Shown: positions 15,328 through 24,713 of the stretch, in pieces
Position numbering within the stretch: position 1 is the first letter of the stretch
Layout of the letters: the number at the start of each line of letters is the position of its first letter
Origin: Robbsia andropogonis
Lineage (GTDB): Bacteria; Pseudomonadota; Gammaproteobacteria; Burkholderiales; Burkholderiaceae
Assembly: GCF_000970345.1 (NCBI RefSeq)
Contig: NZ_LAQU01000024.1
Span: forward strand, 1 to 64,000
Reading direction: 5' to 3'
DNA length: 64,000 nucleotides
The notes under the pieces: generated by a model
Databases searched by the model: none
Seen by the model: the letters and a program-made list of their open reading frames with translations, nothing else
What the model was told of the DNA's origin: nothing
Program-made: the position numbers and the translations under genes

Positions 15328-17720
15328 TGAATTGGATTTTCCCGTTCAAGCGCACAGATCTCGGGGAGTTGATGAGCCTTCATAGGTGGTACCACGCCAT
15401 GCCACAACGCTACTTCAACCAGTGCCGATAACGCGCTGGGGGCTTGCGCCAGCCTCGACGTTCCGGCATCCAGCGTCAGCACGTTCGGGTTGCCATGCCG
15501 CTCCAGTGTGGCGCTCTCCGGATCGAACCATGCGCCAGTGGGCATTATGACAACTTGCCTGACCAAGTCGGTGGTTACGACTGCTCCCGCTAAACATGCA
15601 CCTCGCTCGTTGAACACGCGTACGACGTCCCCGTCACGAATACCTCGTGTGCGCGCATCTTCCGGGTGAAGGAAAATGGGTGCCCGACCTTGTATTTTTT
15701 CAGCCAATGAAACACTACCGGCATCCATTTGGGAGTGCAGCTTGTCAGCCGGTTGATTCGTGATCAAGTGTAGGGGTGAAATTGCCGTCGTATTGCTACC
15801 AAGCCATTCTTTGGGCGCTAGCCAACTAGCATGCGGCGGACAGTCGTCGTAAGCAAACTGGGCGATGGTCTTTGAGTAGACTTCTATTTTTCCCGAGGGC
15901 GTGTTCAAGGGACACGCTAATGGGTCGCTTCTGAACGCCTCGAACAGGACGAAATGCTTTTCGGGAGGAGGAAATTCAATATGACCCGATTGCCAAAATG
16001 CATCGAAATCCGGTAGTGCCATTCCTTGTTTAGCGGTGCCATCGACAACATCCTGATAAATGCGCTGCAGCCAGCCGCGCTCGTTCAAGCCGTCGCTAAA
16101 CGCCACTTCGTGGTCCGCACGCGCGGCTAGATCGCGGTAAATATCAAAATCGTTCCGCGCATCGCCCACTGGCGAAATCGCACGATGCATCGCTAATATA
16201 AAGCGATCGCGTGATGAGCCACCGATATCGTTCCGCTCCAATGTGGTAGTTGCTGGCAACACAATGTCGGCCCGGCGAGCCGTTGGCGTCCACCATGCTT
16301 CATGGACCACGATGGTCTCTGGCTTTTCCCACGCCCGCATCAATCGATTCAAGTCCTGATGATGATGGAACGGATTTCCACCGGCCCAATACACCATACG
16401 AATGTCTGGATAGGTCTGCGTCTTGCCATTGAAGTCATATTGCTGCCCTGGCGATAAAAGCATGTCTGTCAGTCTGGCAACGGGGATGCCTTTACCCAAT
16501 GGGTTTTTTCCAGTTGGCATTTCAAGCCCTGGGAAATCGCCACGAGGGTTCCCTACCCCATTCATCGAGCCGTGCCCAAACGCGAAGCCGCCGCCGGGCA
16601 AGCCGATCTGGCCCAGCATCGCAGCCAATGTGACCGCCGTCCAATAAGGCTGTTCCCCATGATGCCCGCGTTGTAGAGACCATGCGACCGTTATTAAACA
16701 TCGAGAAGACGCAGCGCGCCTTGCCAAGTTGATGATGTGCTTTTCGGGAATACCGGTCAGTGCCTCCGCCCATGCGGCACTTTTGACAACGCCATCCGAT
16801 TTGCCCAATAAATATTGGGCAAACGCGTCGAACCCTTCGCAGTATCGATCCAGAAAGGCCGCGTCATGCAGTCCTTCAATCAACAATGTATGAGCCATTC
16901 CCATCATCAAGGCCGTGTCTGTATTGGGGCGCAAGCCAATCCATTCGGCATTGATGTTTTCCGGGGTGTCGGCACGAAACGGGCTCACCGAAACAAATTG
17001 AATTCCCGCGCAGTATGCTTCGTTTAGCCACTGACCCATTACGTGTTCGCCTGCACCGCCAGACGTAATGTCGCCATTCTTCAAGGCGAGTCCGCCAAAT
17101 GCAATGATTAGACCTGTATTGGCAATGATGCTGTTCCAGTCCGTAACACGGCCACTGACGGGCGCATACGTACCAATCACATGCGGCAGAAGAAACTGCG
17201 CGGCGCCCCAGCTGTAATTACCTTGTTGATCGATACAGCCGCCACCAGAATACAGAAATCGATGCGTCAAGGTGCGCGCATGATGTAGACGCCCCGCCGA
17301 GGACCATCCATAGGAGCCCCCAAATAGACCTTGCGCGCCATGTTGCGCCCTAACCCGCTGCAGCTCACCCGCAACGAGATCCAGGGCCACGTCCCACGAT
17401 ACTTCCACATACCCTTCCACGCCGCGAGCGGAACGATCCGATCGCTCTCGAGCGGCAAGCCATCCCCGCCGCACTGCTGGACGCTTTACCCGTAACGGTG
17501 AATACACCTGTTCCACAATTGCTTTCAGAAGTCGGGAAGGAGCCGGATCCTTTTTAAAAGGATCACAACGGATTAATCGCCCTTCACGAACAATGGCTTC
17601 AAATGCGCCCCAATGCGACAAGGAAGGGAAACGCTTCTCGCGACCGTCATGATTGAGGTCAAACTCACTATCGCCATTGCCTTGCGAATCGCCAGCGGTC
17701 TCGTACGTTTTGCTAGCCAT
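15324..17720 (-). CDS. Molybdopterin oxidoreductase of the BisC/TorA/DMSO reductase group (S-oxide or N-oxide reductase)
   Basis: This 798-residue molybdoenzyme aligns along its length with E. coli biotin sulfoxide reductase: HWGAF near 36-40, GGSYGWSSAGRLH near 134-145, the conserved WWTPTARRADIVLPATT..ERND segment, and a C-terminal molybdopterin-binding domain (THPDDA-like LHPEDARTRGIRDGDVVRVFNERG). S170 in GNYSWGAAQ fits the Mo-ligating Ser. Y137 and W139 match the Tyr/Trp pair that DMSO reductase uses, at the right 33-residue spacing to the Ser. There is no Tat signal or iron-sulfur Cys motif at the N-terminus, so it should be cytoplasmic like BisC, which reduces biotin and methionine sulfoxides. 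AAGGA precedes the ATG. The PLP enzyme gene lies 34 bases upstream. Confidence 0.88.
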   Translation of the reverse strand: MASKTYETAGDSQGNGDSEFDLNHDGREKRFPSLSHWGAFEAIVREGRLIRCDPFKKDPAPSRLLKAIVEQVYSPLRVKRPAVRRGWLAARERSDRSARGVEGYVEVSWDVALDLVAGELQRVRAQHGAQGLFGGSYGWSSAGRLHHARTLTHRFLYSGGGCIDQQGNYSWGAAQFLLPHVIGTYAPVSGRVTDWNSIIANTGLIIAFGGLALKNGDITSGGAGEHVMGQWLNEAYCAGIQFVSVSPFRADTPENINAEWIGLRPNTDTALMMGMAHTLLIEGLHDAAFLDRYCEGFDAFAQYLLGKSDGVVKSAAWAEALTGIPEKHIINLARRAASSRCLITVAWSLQRGHHGEQPYWTAVTLAAMLGQIGLPGGGFAFGHGSMNGVGNPRGDFPGLEMPTGKNPLGKGIPVARLTDMLLSPGQQYDFNGKTQTYPDIRMVYWAGGNPFHHHQDLNRLMRAWEKPETIVVHEAWWTPTARRADIVLPATTTLERNDIGGSSRDRFILAMHRAISPVGDARNDFDIYRDLAARADHEVAFSDGLNERGWLQRIYQDVVDGTAKQGMALPDFDAFWQSGHIEFPPPEKHFVLFEAFRSDPLACPLNTPSGKIEVYSKTIAQFAYDDCPPHASWLAPKEWLGSNTTAISPLHLITNQPADKLHSQMDAGSVSLAEKIQGRAPIFLHPEDARTRGIRDGDVVRVFNERGACLAGAVVTTDLVRQVVIMPTGAWFDPESATLERHGNPNVLTLDAGTSRLAQAPSALSALVEVALWHGVVPPMKAHQLPEICALERENPIQ

Positions 17721-17754
17721 GGTTTTCCTTTGTCGCCGCCAATATTTTTTCAGA

Positions 17755-18969
17755 CTAGCGATACATTTTCATGGCGTCGAAGGCTTGCGACAGATCTGCA
17801 ATCAGATCCTCGACATCCTCGAGTCCAACATGTAACCGGTACGCTTGTCCCGCATACGGCCAGGGAGCGACCTCGCGTTCGCCGTCCGGATTGAACGGTA
17901 CGATAAGGCTTTCGTAACCGCCCCACGAGGCACCGAGGCCGAACAATTTTAGCGCGTCAATAAAAGCCGTCGTTGCGGCAACCGGTGCGGGCTGCAACAC
18001 AATACTGAACAATCCGCTCGCCCCGCGATAATCACGTTTCCAGAGACTATGGCCTGGATGCGAAGGCAGTGCAGGATGAAGAACCGTATGCACTTCGGGG
18101 CGAGTGGACAACCACGTCGCCACGCGCACGCCACTGGCAAAGTGTTGCTTCAAGCGTACCGACATCGTCCGTATACCACGCAGCGCGAGATAAATATCGT
18201 CTGGCCCCGCGGTATAACCTAGATCCTGCGTTGTTTGTTTGATTTGCGGCCAGGCGGACGAATTGGATGTCACTACGCCCAACATCGCGTCCGAGTGCCC
18301 GACGATATACTTGGTAGCGGCTTGAATCGAAACGTCCACACCATGTTCGAATGGCTTGAAGTAAAGCGGTGTTCCCCAGGTATTGTCCGCGATCACCGTA
18401 AGATCGTGACGATGTGCGATACGTGACAGGGTTGGAACATCTTGCATTTCCAGCGTCTCGGAACCTGGGGATTCGATATATAGCACCCGTGTGTTCGGCC
18501 GGATCAACGCTTCGATCGATTCGCCGGCGGAAGGCACGTAAAACGTCGTTTCCACACCCATCCGCTTGAGTAGGCGAATCGCGAAACTCCGTGTAGGAGA
18601 ATAAGCACTGTCCGTCATCAGCACGTGGTCGCCGGCGGCGACAAAGGAGAGCAATGCGCCGCTGCAGGCGGCAAGACCCGATGGATAGACCAACGCACGA
18701 TATCCCCCCTCAAGTGTGGCAATCGCTTCCTGAAACGCATGCGTGGTAGGTGTGCCAAAACGACCATAATACGTGCCGACAGCACCTGAGCGTTGCGCTT
18801 TTTTCTTTTCTTGCCATTCCGCAAGTGACGATGACAAGATCGTGGAACCGCGAATGATCGGGGTATTAACCACGCCGTTAAATCGCTCTGGATGCCGTCC
18901 AACGTGGACGACGCGCGTTTCGTCCTGGAGATGACTCGCCATGAATAGGTGCCCGTTGATGGAAAACAT
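17755..18969 (-). CDS. Cystathionine beta-lyase-like PLP enzyme (Cys/Met metabolism family)
   Basis: This 404-residue fold-type I PLP enzyme belongs to the trans-sulfuration family. The Schiff-base Lys is K220 in AATKYIVGHSD, D195 in IADNTWG should bind the PLP ring nitrogen, and YYGRFGTPT near 67-75 is the phosphate-binding Tyr/Arg region. These fit MetC-type C-S beta-lyases, which split S-substituted cysteines into a thiol, pyruvate and ammonia. AGGA lies 6 bases before the ATG at 18969. It stands between a porin gene and a sulfoxide-reductase-like molybdoenzyme gene, so a role in degrading an S-alkylcysteine type compound is more likely than methionine biosynthesis. Confidence 0.85.
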   Translation of the reverse strand: MFSINGHLFMASHLQDETRVVHVGRHPERFNGVVNTPIIRGSTILSSSLAEWQEKKKAQRSGAVGTYYGRFGTPTTHAFQEAIATLEGGYRALVYPSGLAACSGALLSFVAAGDHVLMTDSAYSPTRSFAIRLLKRMGVETTFYVPSAGESIEALIRPNTRVLYIESPGSETLEMQDVPTLSRIAHRHDLTVIADNTWGTPLYFKPFEHGVDVSIQAATKYIVGHSDAMLGVVTSNSSAWPQIKQTTQDLGYTAGPDDIYLALRGIRTMSVRLKQHFASGVRVATWLSTRPEVHTVLHPALPSHPGHSLWKRDYRGASGLFSIVLQPAPVAATTAFIDALKLFGLGASWGGYESLIVPFNPDGEREVAPWPYAGQAYRLHVGLEDVEDLIADLSQAFDAMKMYR

Positions 18970-19022
18970 TGGAAATCCTGATGTAACGTCTTCCAGACAG
19001 TCTCATCAAGATGTTGGCGTGG

Positions 19023-20240
19023 CTAGAACGATTGCTGCAGACCGACGCGAACGGCTAGCTGATTGGCTGTCGTCGATGCCGTGAGCAAATTTAAGTTCGC
19101 GACGGCTTTTTGCCCCATCGAGTTCGTTCCCGACGCATGTTGCCAGGCACCGATTACATAGAGGCTCGTTGATTTTGACAACGCATATTGAGAACCCAAG
19201 GTGAGCTGCTCATATTTCGCCGCTTCCGCTTTGGTATAAGCAAATGACGAGGCCAGTGCCAACGAAGGGGTCAGCTTGAATTTGTAAATCAGTTCTGCAC
19301 TAGTAAGTACTGGGTTGATGCCACCGACAGGCGTAGTCGTGGTTTTCTTTACGGCGTTGAATTGCGTCCGTGTCAATGTCGCGGCCAGGGTTGCGCGTCC
19401 CAAGACATACGCGCCGCCAATACCATAGGTGTCGATACTTGCCGCCGACGTATAACCTTTGAATATGGGATTCGTGACAGGGTTCGTGAAGGTCGTGTTG
19501 GCAACGGCTGACGTGCTCGCGTCAAAATACGTTACGGCAGGATTGTTAATATGATGAAAAACGGCACCTAGGGAAACGGGGCCTGCTAAATATTGCGTGC
19601 CCAAACCCCACACTTGGTTCGTGCCTATTGAACCGGCAATCCCACCGACACCATACAAACCGCCCACGCTCAACCCATGATAGCTTTGCGAAGAAAATTT
19701 TATGGTGTTATTAAACTTGTAGTCCGCGAAGGTGTTATCGAGATCCCCCGCATGCGCCGCCATGGACCCACCGAACAGAACGGACGCACTGTATGCGCCT
19801 AAATAGGTGACCATGACATCATCTTGACGCCCTAGCGTGACTTGCCCAAAGCGATTCTTCAGCCCAACGATGGCCATACGCCCGAATTCTCTAGAATTCT
19901 GCAGGTTGGCCCCTGTCATCATATTAAAGCCGTTCTCCAACTGGAATAACGCCGACGTACCCCCGCCAAGATCCTCGGTGCTTCTGAGGCCCCAGCGGCT
20001 GCTTCCACGCCCCCCGCTGGTGGCTTGGAAAGCACTTTTTCCACCCGCGTTATTGGTGTACGTCACCCCACCGTCGGCGATGCCGTAAAGCGTCACGCTA
20101 CTTTGTGCAAGGGCTTGCATCGCGTTTGCGCCCAACGCTGCGCACAGCCCCATACGAACACCGAAAAACACCAACAGATGTCGACATTCTCCTTTCTCTT
20201 GCGCAGTCCCGATGAATCTTTTGCTTATGTATTTTTTCAT
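19023..20240 (-). CDS. Gram-negative porin (Burkholderia/OmpC-like trimeric type)
   Basis: This is an outer-membrane beta-barrel of about 405 residues. A long basic N-region (MKKYISKRFIG) is followed by a signal core and cleavage near QALAQ; the mature protein begins SSVTLYGIADGGVTYTNN. Conserved words include SRWGLRSTEDLGGG, FQLENGF, FGRQ-like TLGRQDD and the C-terminal Phe in RVGLQQSF, which is needed for barrel insertion. AGGA precedes the ATG. Its place inside the amino acid import and catabolism operon suggests it provides outer-membrane entry for the same solute. Confidence 0.92.
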   Translation of the reverse strand: MKKYISKRFIGTAQEKGECRHLLVFFGVRMGLCAALGANAMQALAQSSVTLYGIADGGVTYTNNAGGKSAFQATSGGRGSSRWGLRSTEDLGGGTSALFQLENGFNMMTGANLQNSREFGRMAIVGLKNRFGQVTLGRQDDVMVTYLGAYSASVLFGGSMAAHAGDLDNTFADYKFNNTIKFSSQSYHGLSVGGLYGVGGIAGSIGTNQVWGLGTQYLAGPVSLGAVFHHINNPAVTYFDASTSAVANTTFTNPVTNPIFKGYTSAASIDTYGIGGAYVLGRATLAATLTRTQFNAVKKTTTTPVGGINPVLTSAELIYKFKLTPSLALASSFAYTKAEAAKYEQLTLGSQYALSKSTSLYVIGAWQHASGTNSMGQKAVANLNLLTASTTANQLAVRVGLQQSF

Positions 20241-20302
20241 TCGTGGTCCTATATTTAAAATATAAATGCAGTTAAGAAAGAAACTAGCGATTTACCCGTT
20301 AT

Positions 20303-21112
20303 TCATGAAACGTGCTGCGTCTGTGTCAAGGTTTGTAATTCCGGCGAATGATATCGCGCTAGGAACGCTTGTGTGAGAGGGTGCGATGGTACGTCTAATA
20401 CCTGTCGTGCCGGACCGATTTCCACGACCACACCATCTCGCATGAACACCACCTGATCAGCGACGTCGCGAGCGAAGTTCATTTCATGCGTGACCAAAAG
20501 CATCGTCATGCCTTCATTTGCAAGGGCTCTTATCACATTCAGAACTTCGCCGACTAATTCGGGATCGAGAGCAGATGTAGCCTCATCAAACAGCATTACC
20601 TCGGGGCGCATCGCCAAGGCACGGGCGATCGCCACGCGTTGCTTTTGTCCCCCCGACAGACGATCCGGATACATGGCCGCTTTATCTTCCAGTCCTACCT
20701 TAGCCAGCAAGGCCAACGCTTGAGTCCTGGCCTCTGTTTTTGGCGTATGTAATACGGATAACATGCCCTCCATCACATTTTGGAGTACGCTCAAGTGCGG
20801 AAACAGATTAAAGTGCTGAAATACCATCCCGGTGCGGGCGCGGAATTCCGATAGGACTTTATCTCCTGGAAGACGCGTTTTAGCGCGGTCGAAAGATTGC
20901 AACGTACGTCCAACACGAATGGAACCGGTGTCAGGAATCGTCAGTAGATTGATGCTGCGTAACAACGTTGACTTCCCGGAGCCGGAAGGACCGATCAGAG
21001 CCACCACTTCCCCTTTCCTTACGTTCAAGGAGATGTCGCGCAGGACCAGATTATCACCGAACGCCTTGCTTACGTGATTGACTTCTATCATGTTTTCCAT
21101 ATCATTCATCAA
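20303..21112 (-). CDS. Polar amino acid ABC transporter ATP-binding protein
   Basis: This 269-residue ATPase has Walker A GPSGSGKST (near 41-49), Q-loop VFQHFNLFPH, signature LSGGQKQRVAIARAL, Walker B VMLFDEATSALDPE and the H-loop VTHEM. These are the words of GlnQ/HisP/ArtP-type amino acid importers. Its ATG overlaps the permease stop codon (4 bases), so it is coupled to that gene. The operon upstream at 1.6-4.0 kb has no ATPase gene; sharing of this one is conceivable but unproven. Confidence 0.92.
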   Translation of the reverse strand: MMNDMENMIEVNHVSKAFGDNLVLRDISLNVRKGEVVALIGPSGSGKSTLLRSINLLTIPDTGSIRVGRTLQSFDRAKTRLPGDKVLSEFRARTGMVFQHFNLFPHLSVLQNVMEGMLSVLHTPKTEARTQALALLAKVGLEDKAAMYPDRLSGGQKQRVAIARALAMRPEVMLFDEATSALDPELVGEVLNVIRALANEGMTMLLVTHEMNFARDVADQVVFMRDGVVVEIGPARQVLDVPSHPLTQAFLARYHSPELQTLTQTQHVS

Positions 21113-21777
21113 TGTGCCGATACGGTACCAAAGCTGCTCTCGATACGCCGAGACGCAAATGTCGCGGGTAAAAGCAAGGCGAGATAAACCAAAGCGACGA
21201 TGGAATAGGACTCTAGCGGGCGGAACGTTTCGTGTGCGATGGTTTGTCCTTGATACAAGACATCAGGCAAAGCGAGAACCGATAGCAGCGATGTGTTCTT
21301 CAACTGCATGATCGATTGATTCATGAGCGCCGGTATCATCCGGCGACAAGCTTGCGGCAATATGATGCGTAACATAATCAGATGGCGGCGCATTCCCAAT
21401 GCCTTGGCCGCCTCCGCCTGGCCCCTGTCAATGGAAAGCACGCCACCACGGACGAGTTCCGAATAAAAAGCACCGCCATACAATGTCAGTGCCAGCACGG
21501 ATGCCGTGGCTGCTGACATTTGCACGCCGGTCAATACCGGAAGTGCATAGTAAAACCAGATCAGTTGCACCAGAACGGGAGAGCAGCGAAATATTTCGAC
21601 ATAAAAACGGAAAGGCCCGGCAATCCAACGGGCCGTTGATAAACGTCCCAGACCGACTAAAAGCCCTACGCCCATACCTGCCACTATTGTGATAAGGGTG
21701 TATCGCAATGTGTAGCCAATACCCACCATGAAAAGCTGCCAGTAAGGCAGAATGTCAGAAAAATTCCAGTGATACAC
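21109..21777 (-). CDS. Polar amino acid ABC transporter permease
   Basis: This 222-residue inner-membrane permease starts at GTG (21777), supported by GGGGGC a few bases upstream. It has YTLRYTLITIVAGMGVGLLVG as an early helix and the EAA loop SELVRGGVLSIDRGQAEAAKALGM. Only one permease gene is present, so the channel is probably a homodimer. It lies 14 bases after the binding-protein gene and overlaps the ATPase gene. The substrate is probably a polar amino acid or derivative consumed by the enzymes encoded downstream. Confidence 0.9.
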   Translation of the reverse strand: MYHWNFSDILPYWQLFMVGIGYTLRYTLITIVAGMGVGLLVGLGRLSTARWIAGPFRFYVEIFRCSPVLVQLIWFYYALPVLTGVQMSAATASVLALTLYGGAFYSELVRGGVLSIDRGQAEAAKALGMRRHLIMLRIILPQACRRMIPALMNQSIMQLKNTSLLSVLALPDVLYQGQTIAHETFRPLESYSIVALVYLALLLPATFASRRIESSFGTVSAH

Positions 21778-21791
21778 GTCGCCCCCGTAAC

Positions 21792-22631
21792 TTAAAAGTT
21801 GACTTGCGATGGAATATCACTGGGCTTCACCCCCACCAGCTTCTCTAGATTACTCAACATGATCTGCTTGATTTTTCCGCTCTGATGCATGCCTGCCAAC
21901 CACTTATTGAAGTACCCCTGCCACGCATCGCTTTCTTCCTTGGGCAGTGCCGCATTGGTGGTGGTAGACGCCATCGGTAGAGGCACGATAAGGTGTCCCA
22001 TCGACGGATTTTTCTTCAGCATTGTCAATGCGAGAATGATGACGGTTACCTGGCAATCGGCCCGGCCGGCCTGTACTGCCAACGTTGCGTCATTCGTCTT
22101 GTCGAATCGCATGATGGTGGCCTCCGGGCAAGTCTTGGTCACCAGGGCATCGTAGGACGATCCGAGATCCACCGCGATTCGTACGCCTTTCTTGTTAAGC
22201 GACTCCCAAGTTGTTGGGTTAAAGCCAGGACGGGCCACCAATGAATTGGCGTTATGAAAAAGCGGATCGGAAAACGCGACCGCTTCGCGTCGTTGCTCCG
22301 TGGGAAACAAACCAAAAAATACATCTATCTTACCGGCCTGTAGATCCAATACCGCGTTACCCCATGTTGTTTCGTTAATCTGAGTAGTTGCGCCCAGACT
22401 TTTCGCGAGGTCCGAGGCCATATCAATCATGCAGCCTTCCCATTGATTGCTGACGATATTTTTGTAGTAGTAAGGGGTACCACCACGAACGGCACCGATA
22501 CGCAGGATTTTGGTCTTTTGCACTCGTTCAAGCGTGTTTCCGAACGAAGGCTGTGCCCACGTTTCATGAGCGAAAAAGCTCGCACTAATCAAGCCGCCTG
22601 TCTGTAACAAAAACGTACGTCGATTAGACAT
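21792..22631 (-). CDS. Periplasmic amino acid-binding protein of the ABC importer
   Basis: This is a family 3 solute-binding protein of about 279 residues starting MSNRRTFLLQTGG. Two Arg in the n-region and a cleavage site near TWAQ suggest a signal peptide, possibly Tat-like. The mature protein has LRIGAVRGGTPYYYKN, GCMIDMASDLAKSLG and RREAVAFSDPLF, typical of polar amino acid receptors. The frame is open for 35 codons upstream, but GGGG before 22631 and the signal peptide support this start. It sits directly before the permease gene. A long 148-base gap separates it from the upstream SDR gene. Confidence 0.88.
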   Translation of the reverse strand: MSNRRTFLLQTGGLISASFFAHETWAQPSFGNTLERVQKTKILRIGAVRGGTPYYYKNIVSNQWEGCMIDMASDLAKSLGATTQINETTWGNAVLDLQAGKIDVFFGLFPTEQRREAVAFSDPLFHNANSLVARPGFNPTTWESLNKKGVRIAVDLGSSYDALVTKTCPEATIMRFDKTNDATLAVQAGRADCQVTVIILALTMLKKNPSMGHLIVPLPMASTTTNAALPKEESDAWQGYFNKWLAGMHQSGKIKQIMLSNLEKLVGVKPSDIPSQVNF

Positions 22632-22779
22632 TCTGTAACCCCGTTTTGTAGTGTGCTTGCGCATCAGTAATGGTGACGTCATGCGGCGCCAATCCAAGAC
22701 TGGACTGAAGTGACAGCGGCAAGCCACGCCATGCAACCATTTTCACAAAAACTGGATATTCCCCGGTATAACGCCTCTG

Positions 22780-23559
22780 TCAGAACGTGCCCGGATAACT
22801 GCCGCCATCGACCAACAGATTTTGTCCGGTGATATATCCTGCATTTGCAGAACAGAGAAAGGCGCAGTACTGTCCAATCTCCTCGGCGGCGCCATAGCGC
22901 TTGGCCGGTGTCGATTGCTGCCGCGCGTCCCAGATCGCTTGAAAATTTTCATCCGTGACATTCGGCATGTTACGAATGTGGCGAACTTGCGCGTCAGTGG
23001 CAAAGACGCCAGGCAAGAGGTTGTTGATCGTGACGTTGTGGGCTACCGTCTGCCTGGCCAATCCGCCAACGAAACCTACCAATCCCGACCGCGCACCGTT
23101 CGACAGGCCCAATTCACTTTGCGGTATTTTTACGCTGCGGGACACAATATTGACGATCCGGCCAAATTTCCGATCCATCATCCCGTCAACCGTGCGCCGG
23201 ATCATTTCGATCGGCCCGAACATCATCTGGTCGATCGCTTGTATCCAATCGTCACGACGCCAATTCCTGAAGTCTCCCGGCAATGGTCCGTCACCGTTAT
23301 TGATCAAGATGTCAGGTGCCGGACAACTTGTTAAAGCGGCATCGCGTCCTGCTTCCGTCGCAATATCTGCTACCACGACATCCACGAAATGCCCGCTGAT
23401 CGCCTCGATTTCTTCCGCTGCGCTCCGCAACGTGGCCAAGGTGCGCGCGGCAATGGTCACTTGCACGCCTTCCATCGACAGTTGCAGCGCACATGCACGT
23501 CCCATACCTCGGCTACCGCCAAAAACAAGCGCGCGTCGGCCGCTGATCTGAAGATCCAT
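22780..23559 (-). CDS. Short-chain dehydrogenase/reductase family protein with altered active site
   Basis: The protein has 259 residues. The NAD(P)-binding motif GGSRGMGRA (about 14-22), the ADIA segment and NNG are normal for classical SDRs, and the C-terminus ends with YITGQNLLVDGGSYPG. The catalytic YxxxK motif is absent: where YSASK is expected the sequence is SNGAR, so Tyr is Ser and Lys is Arg, although the preceding catalytic-type Ser is present. Such divergent SDRs exist; the activity may be altered or lost. It lies 26 bases after the DHDPS-family gene in the same operon. Confidence 0.85.
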   Translation of the reverse strand: MDLQISGRRALVFGGSRGMGRACALQLSMEGVQVTIAARTLATLRSAAEEIEAISGHFVDVVVADIATEAGRDAALTSCPAPDILINNGDGPLPGDFRNWRRDDWIQAIDQMMFGPIEMIRRTVDGMMDRKFGRIVNIVSRSVKIPQSELGLSNGARSGLVGFVGGLARQTVAHNVTINNLLPGVFATDAQVRHIRNMPNVTDENFQAIWDARQQSTPAKRYGAAEEIGQYCAFLCSANAGYITGQNLLVDGGSYPGTF

Positions 23560-23585
23560 ATTCTTTTTCCCTTTTCGCGCGCTGT

Positions 23586-24518
23586 TTAGCGTTCGAGAGG
23601 CCGCATTGGGAAGTCATATTGTTTGTCCAGGCCTAGATGACGTACCGCGCGTAGCCCGCGTTCGAGCGCCTCGCCTTCCAAGCCACGCAAAGGACGGCGC
23701 AAATCGCCAGCGGGCAATCCAACCGCTTTCATCAAGCATTTCACTGCAACGGGATTTATCGCGGAATACGTGTAGTGAAGGATGGGCAGCATGCGAAGGT
23801 AGGTCGCCTTGAATATTTCTGCTTGCTCAGGTGTTTTCCAGGGCGTAGAAATCGTTGCAATCTCAGCGGGTGCAATGTTGCCCGTCATATTTGCGGTACC
23901 ATGCCCACCCAGACTCATGGTAGGCACGACCAATCCCAGGTTCGGTGAGTCGCAGCACATGATGGATACATCCGTGTTCGCCGCGAGCATTTGCGCAACC
24001 TGTCCTACACGGGTAGTCGATTCCTTATGAACCACATAATTTGGGTGCTTGAATATGCGGATCAAGCTGTCCCAATGTAGATCAGTTTTTACACGCGGCG
24101 GATTGTTATAGATACCTAGCGGCAGATCGGTCGCATCGGCCACTTCCAGGAAAAACGACTCACCGTCTGTTTCTGGGGCACAAATATAAGCCGGCGCGGC
24201 GAGGATCGCGCCATCTGCCCCGGCATCTTTCGCGAATTTGATATTGGCGATTGTCATATCGGTGTTGCCGCCCGTACACCCATAGAAGAAGGCCATTTTC
24301 CCGGTCTTCATCTTTGCCGTTTCGGCAATCAGTTGCTTACGCTCATCCGGCGTCAGCATGGATGCTTCGCCTGTCGAACCCATGAAAAGGATGGCTTTTG
24401 TACCGTTATCTTCTTGAAATTTTAGTAGCGTTCGAAACGCTTCGAAGTCAATCGATCCATCTCGATTGAAAGGGGTAATTAGTGCAACGAATGATCCTTC
24501 GATTTTCATCTTTGCCAT
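23586..24518 (-). CDS. Dihydrodipicolinate synthase/N-acetylneuraminate lyase family protein
   Basis: This 310-residue class I aldolase-type enzyme has the family fold words ALITPFNRDGSID, GSTGEASMLTPDER (about 48-60), Y137 in YNNPP and the Schiff-base Lys K165 in VVHKEST. Members catalyse aldol cleavage or condensation, or dehydration, of 2-oxo acids. As the first gene of a catabolic operon and divergent from LysR, it is unlikely to serve lysine synthesis. It probably acts on a keto acid formed by the oxidase or lyase enzymes of the operon. The precise reaction cannot be assigned. Confidence 0.85.
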   Translation of the reverse strand: MAKMKIEGSFVALITPFNRDGSIDFEAFRTLLKFQEDNGTKAILFMGSTGEASMLTPDERKQLIAETAKMKTGKMAFFYGCTGGNTDMTIANIKFAKDAGADGAILAAPAYICAPETDGESFFLEVADATDLPLGIYNNPPRVKTDLHWDSLIRIFKHPNYVVHKESTTRVGQVAQMLAANTDVSIMCCDSPNLGLVVPTMSLGGHGTANMTGNIAPAEIATISTPWKTPEQAEIFKATYLRMLPILHYTYSAINPVAVKCLMKAVGLPAGDLRRPLRGLEGEALERGLRAVRHLGLDKQYDFPMRPLER

Positions 24519-24695
24519 TTTCCGTCCTTTTTTTCGATTTACCAGGTGATGAGCATCGCGCTCATCTTGATGTACTTGCCGAAAATGTCCACACGCGTTT
24601 CAAGAGAATCGCGAGAACCATTTACCTATATGTCGGTGATGAATCAAGTATTGACAGCGAAAATTATCCGAGCAAGCATGCTTTATTGAAACTCA

Positions 24696-24710
24696 ATTAC
24701 TTTTGGTAAT
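24696..24710. promoter_or_regulatory. Candidate LysR box before the LysR gene
   Basis: ATTAC-TTTTG-GTAAT is an inverted repeat with T-N11-A geometry, ending 4 bases before the lysR ATG. The nearby perfect palindrome AAGCATGCTT (24674-24683) lies in the same 195-base divergent intergenic region. The position suggests autorepression of lysR. Confidence 0.45.
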
Positions 24711-24713
24711 CAC

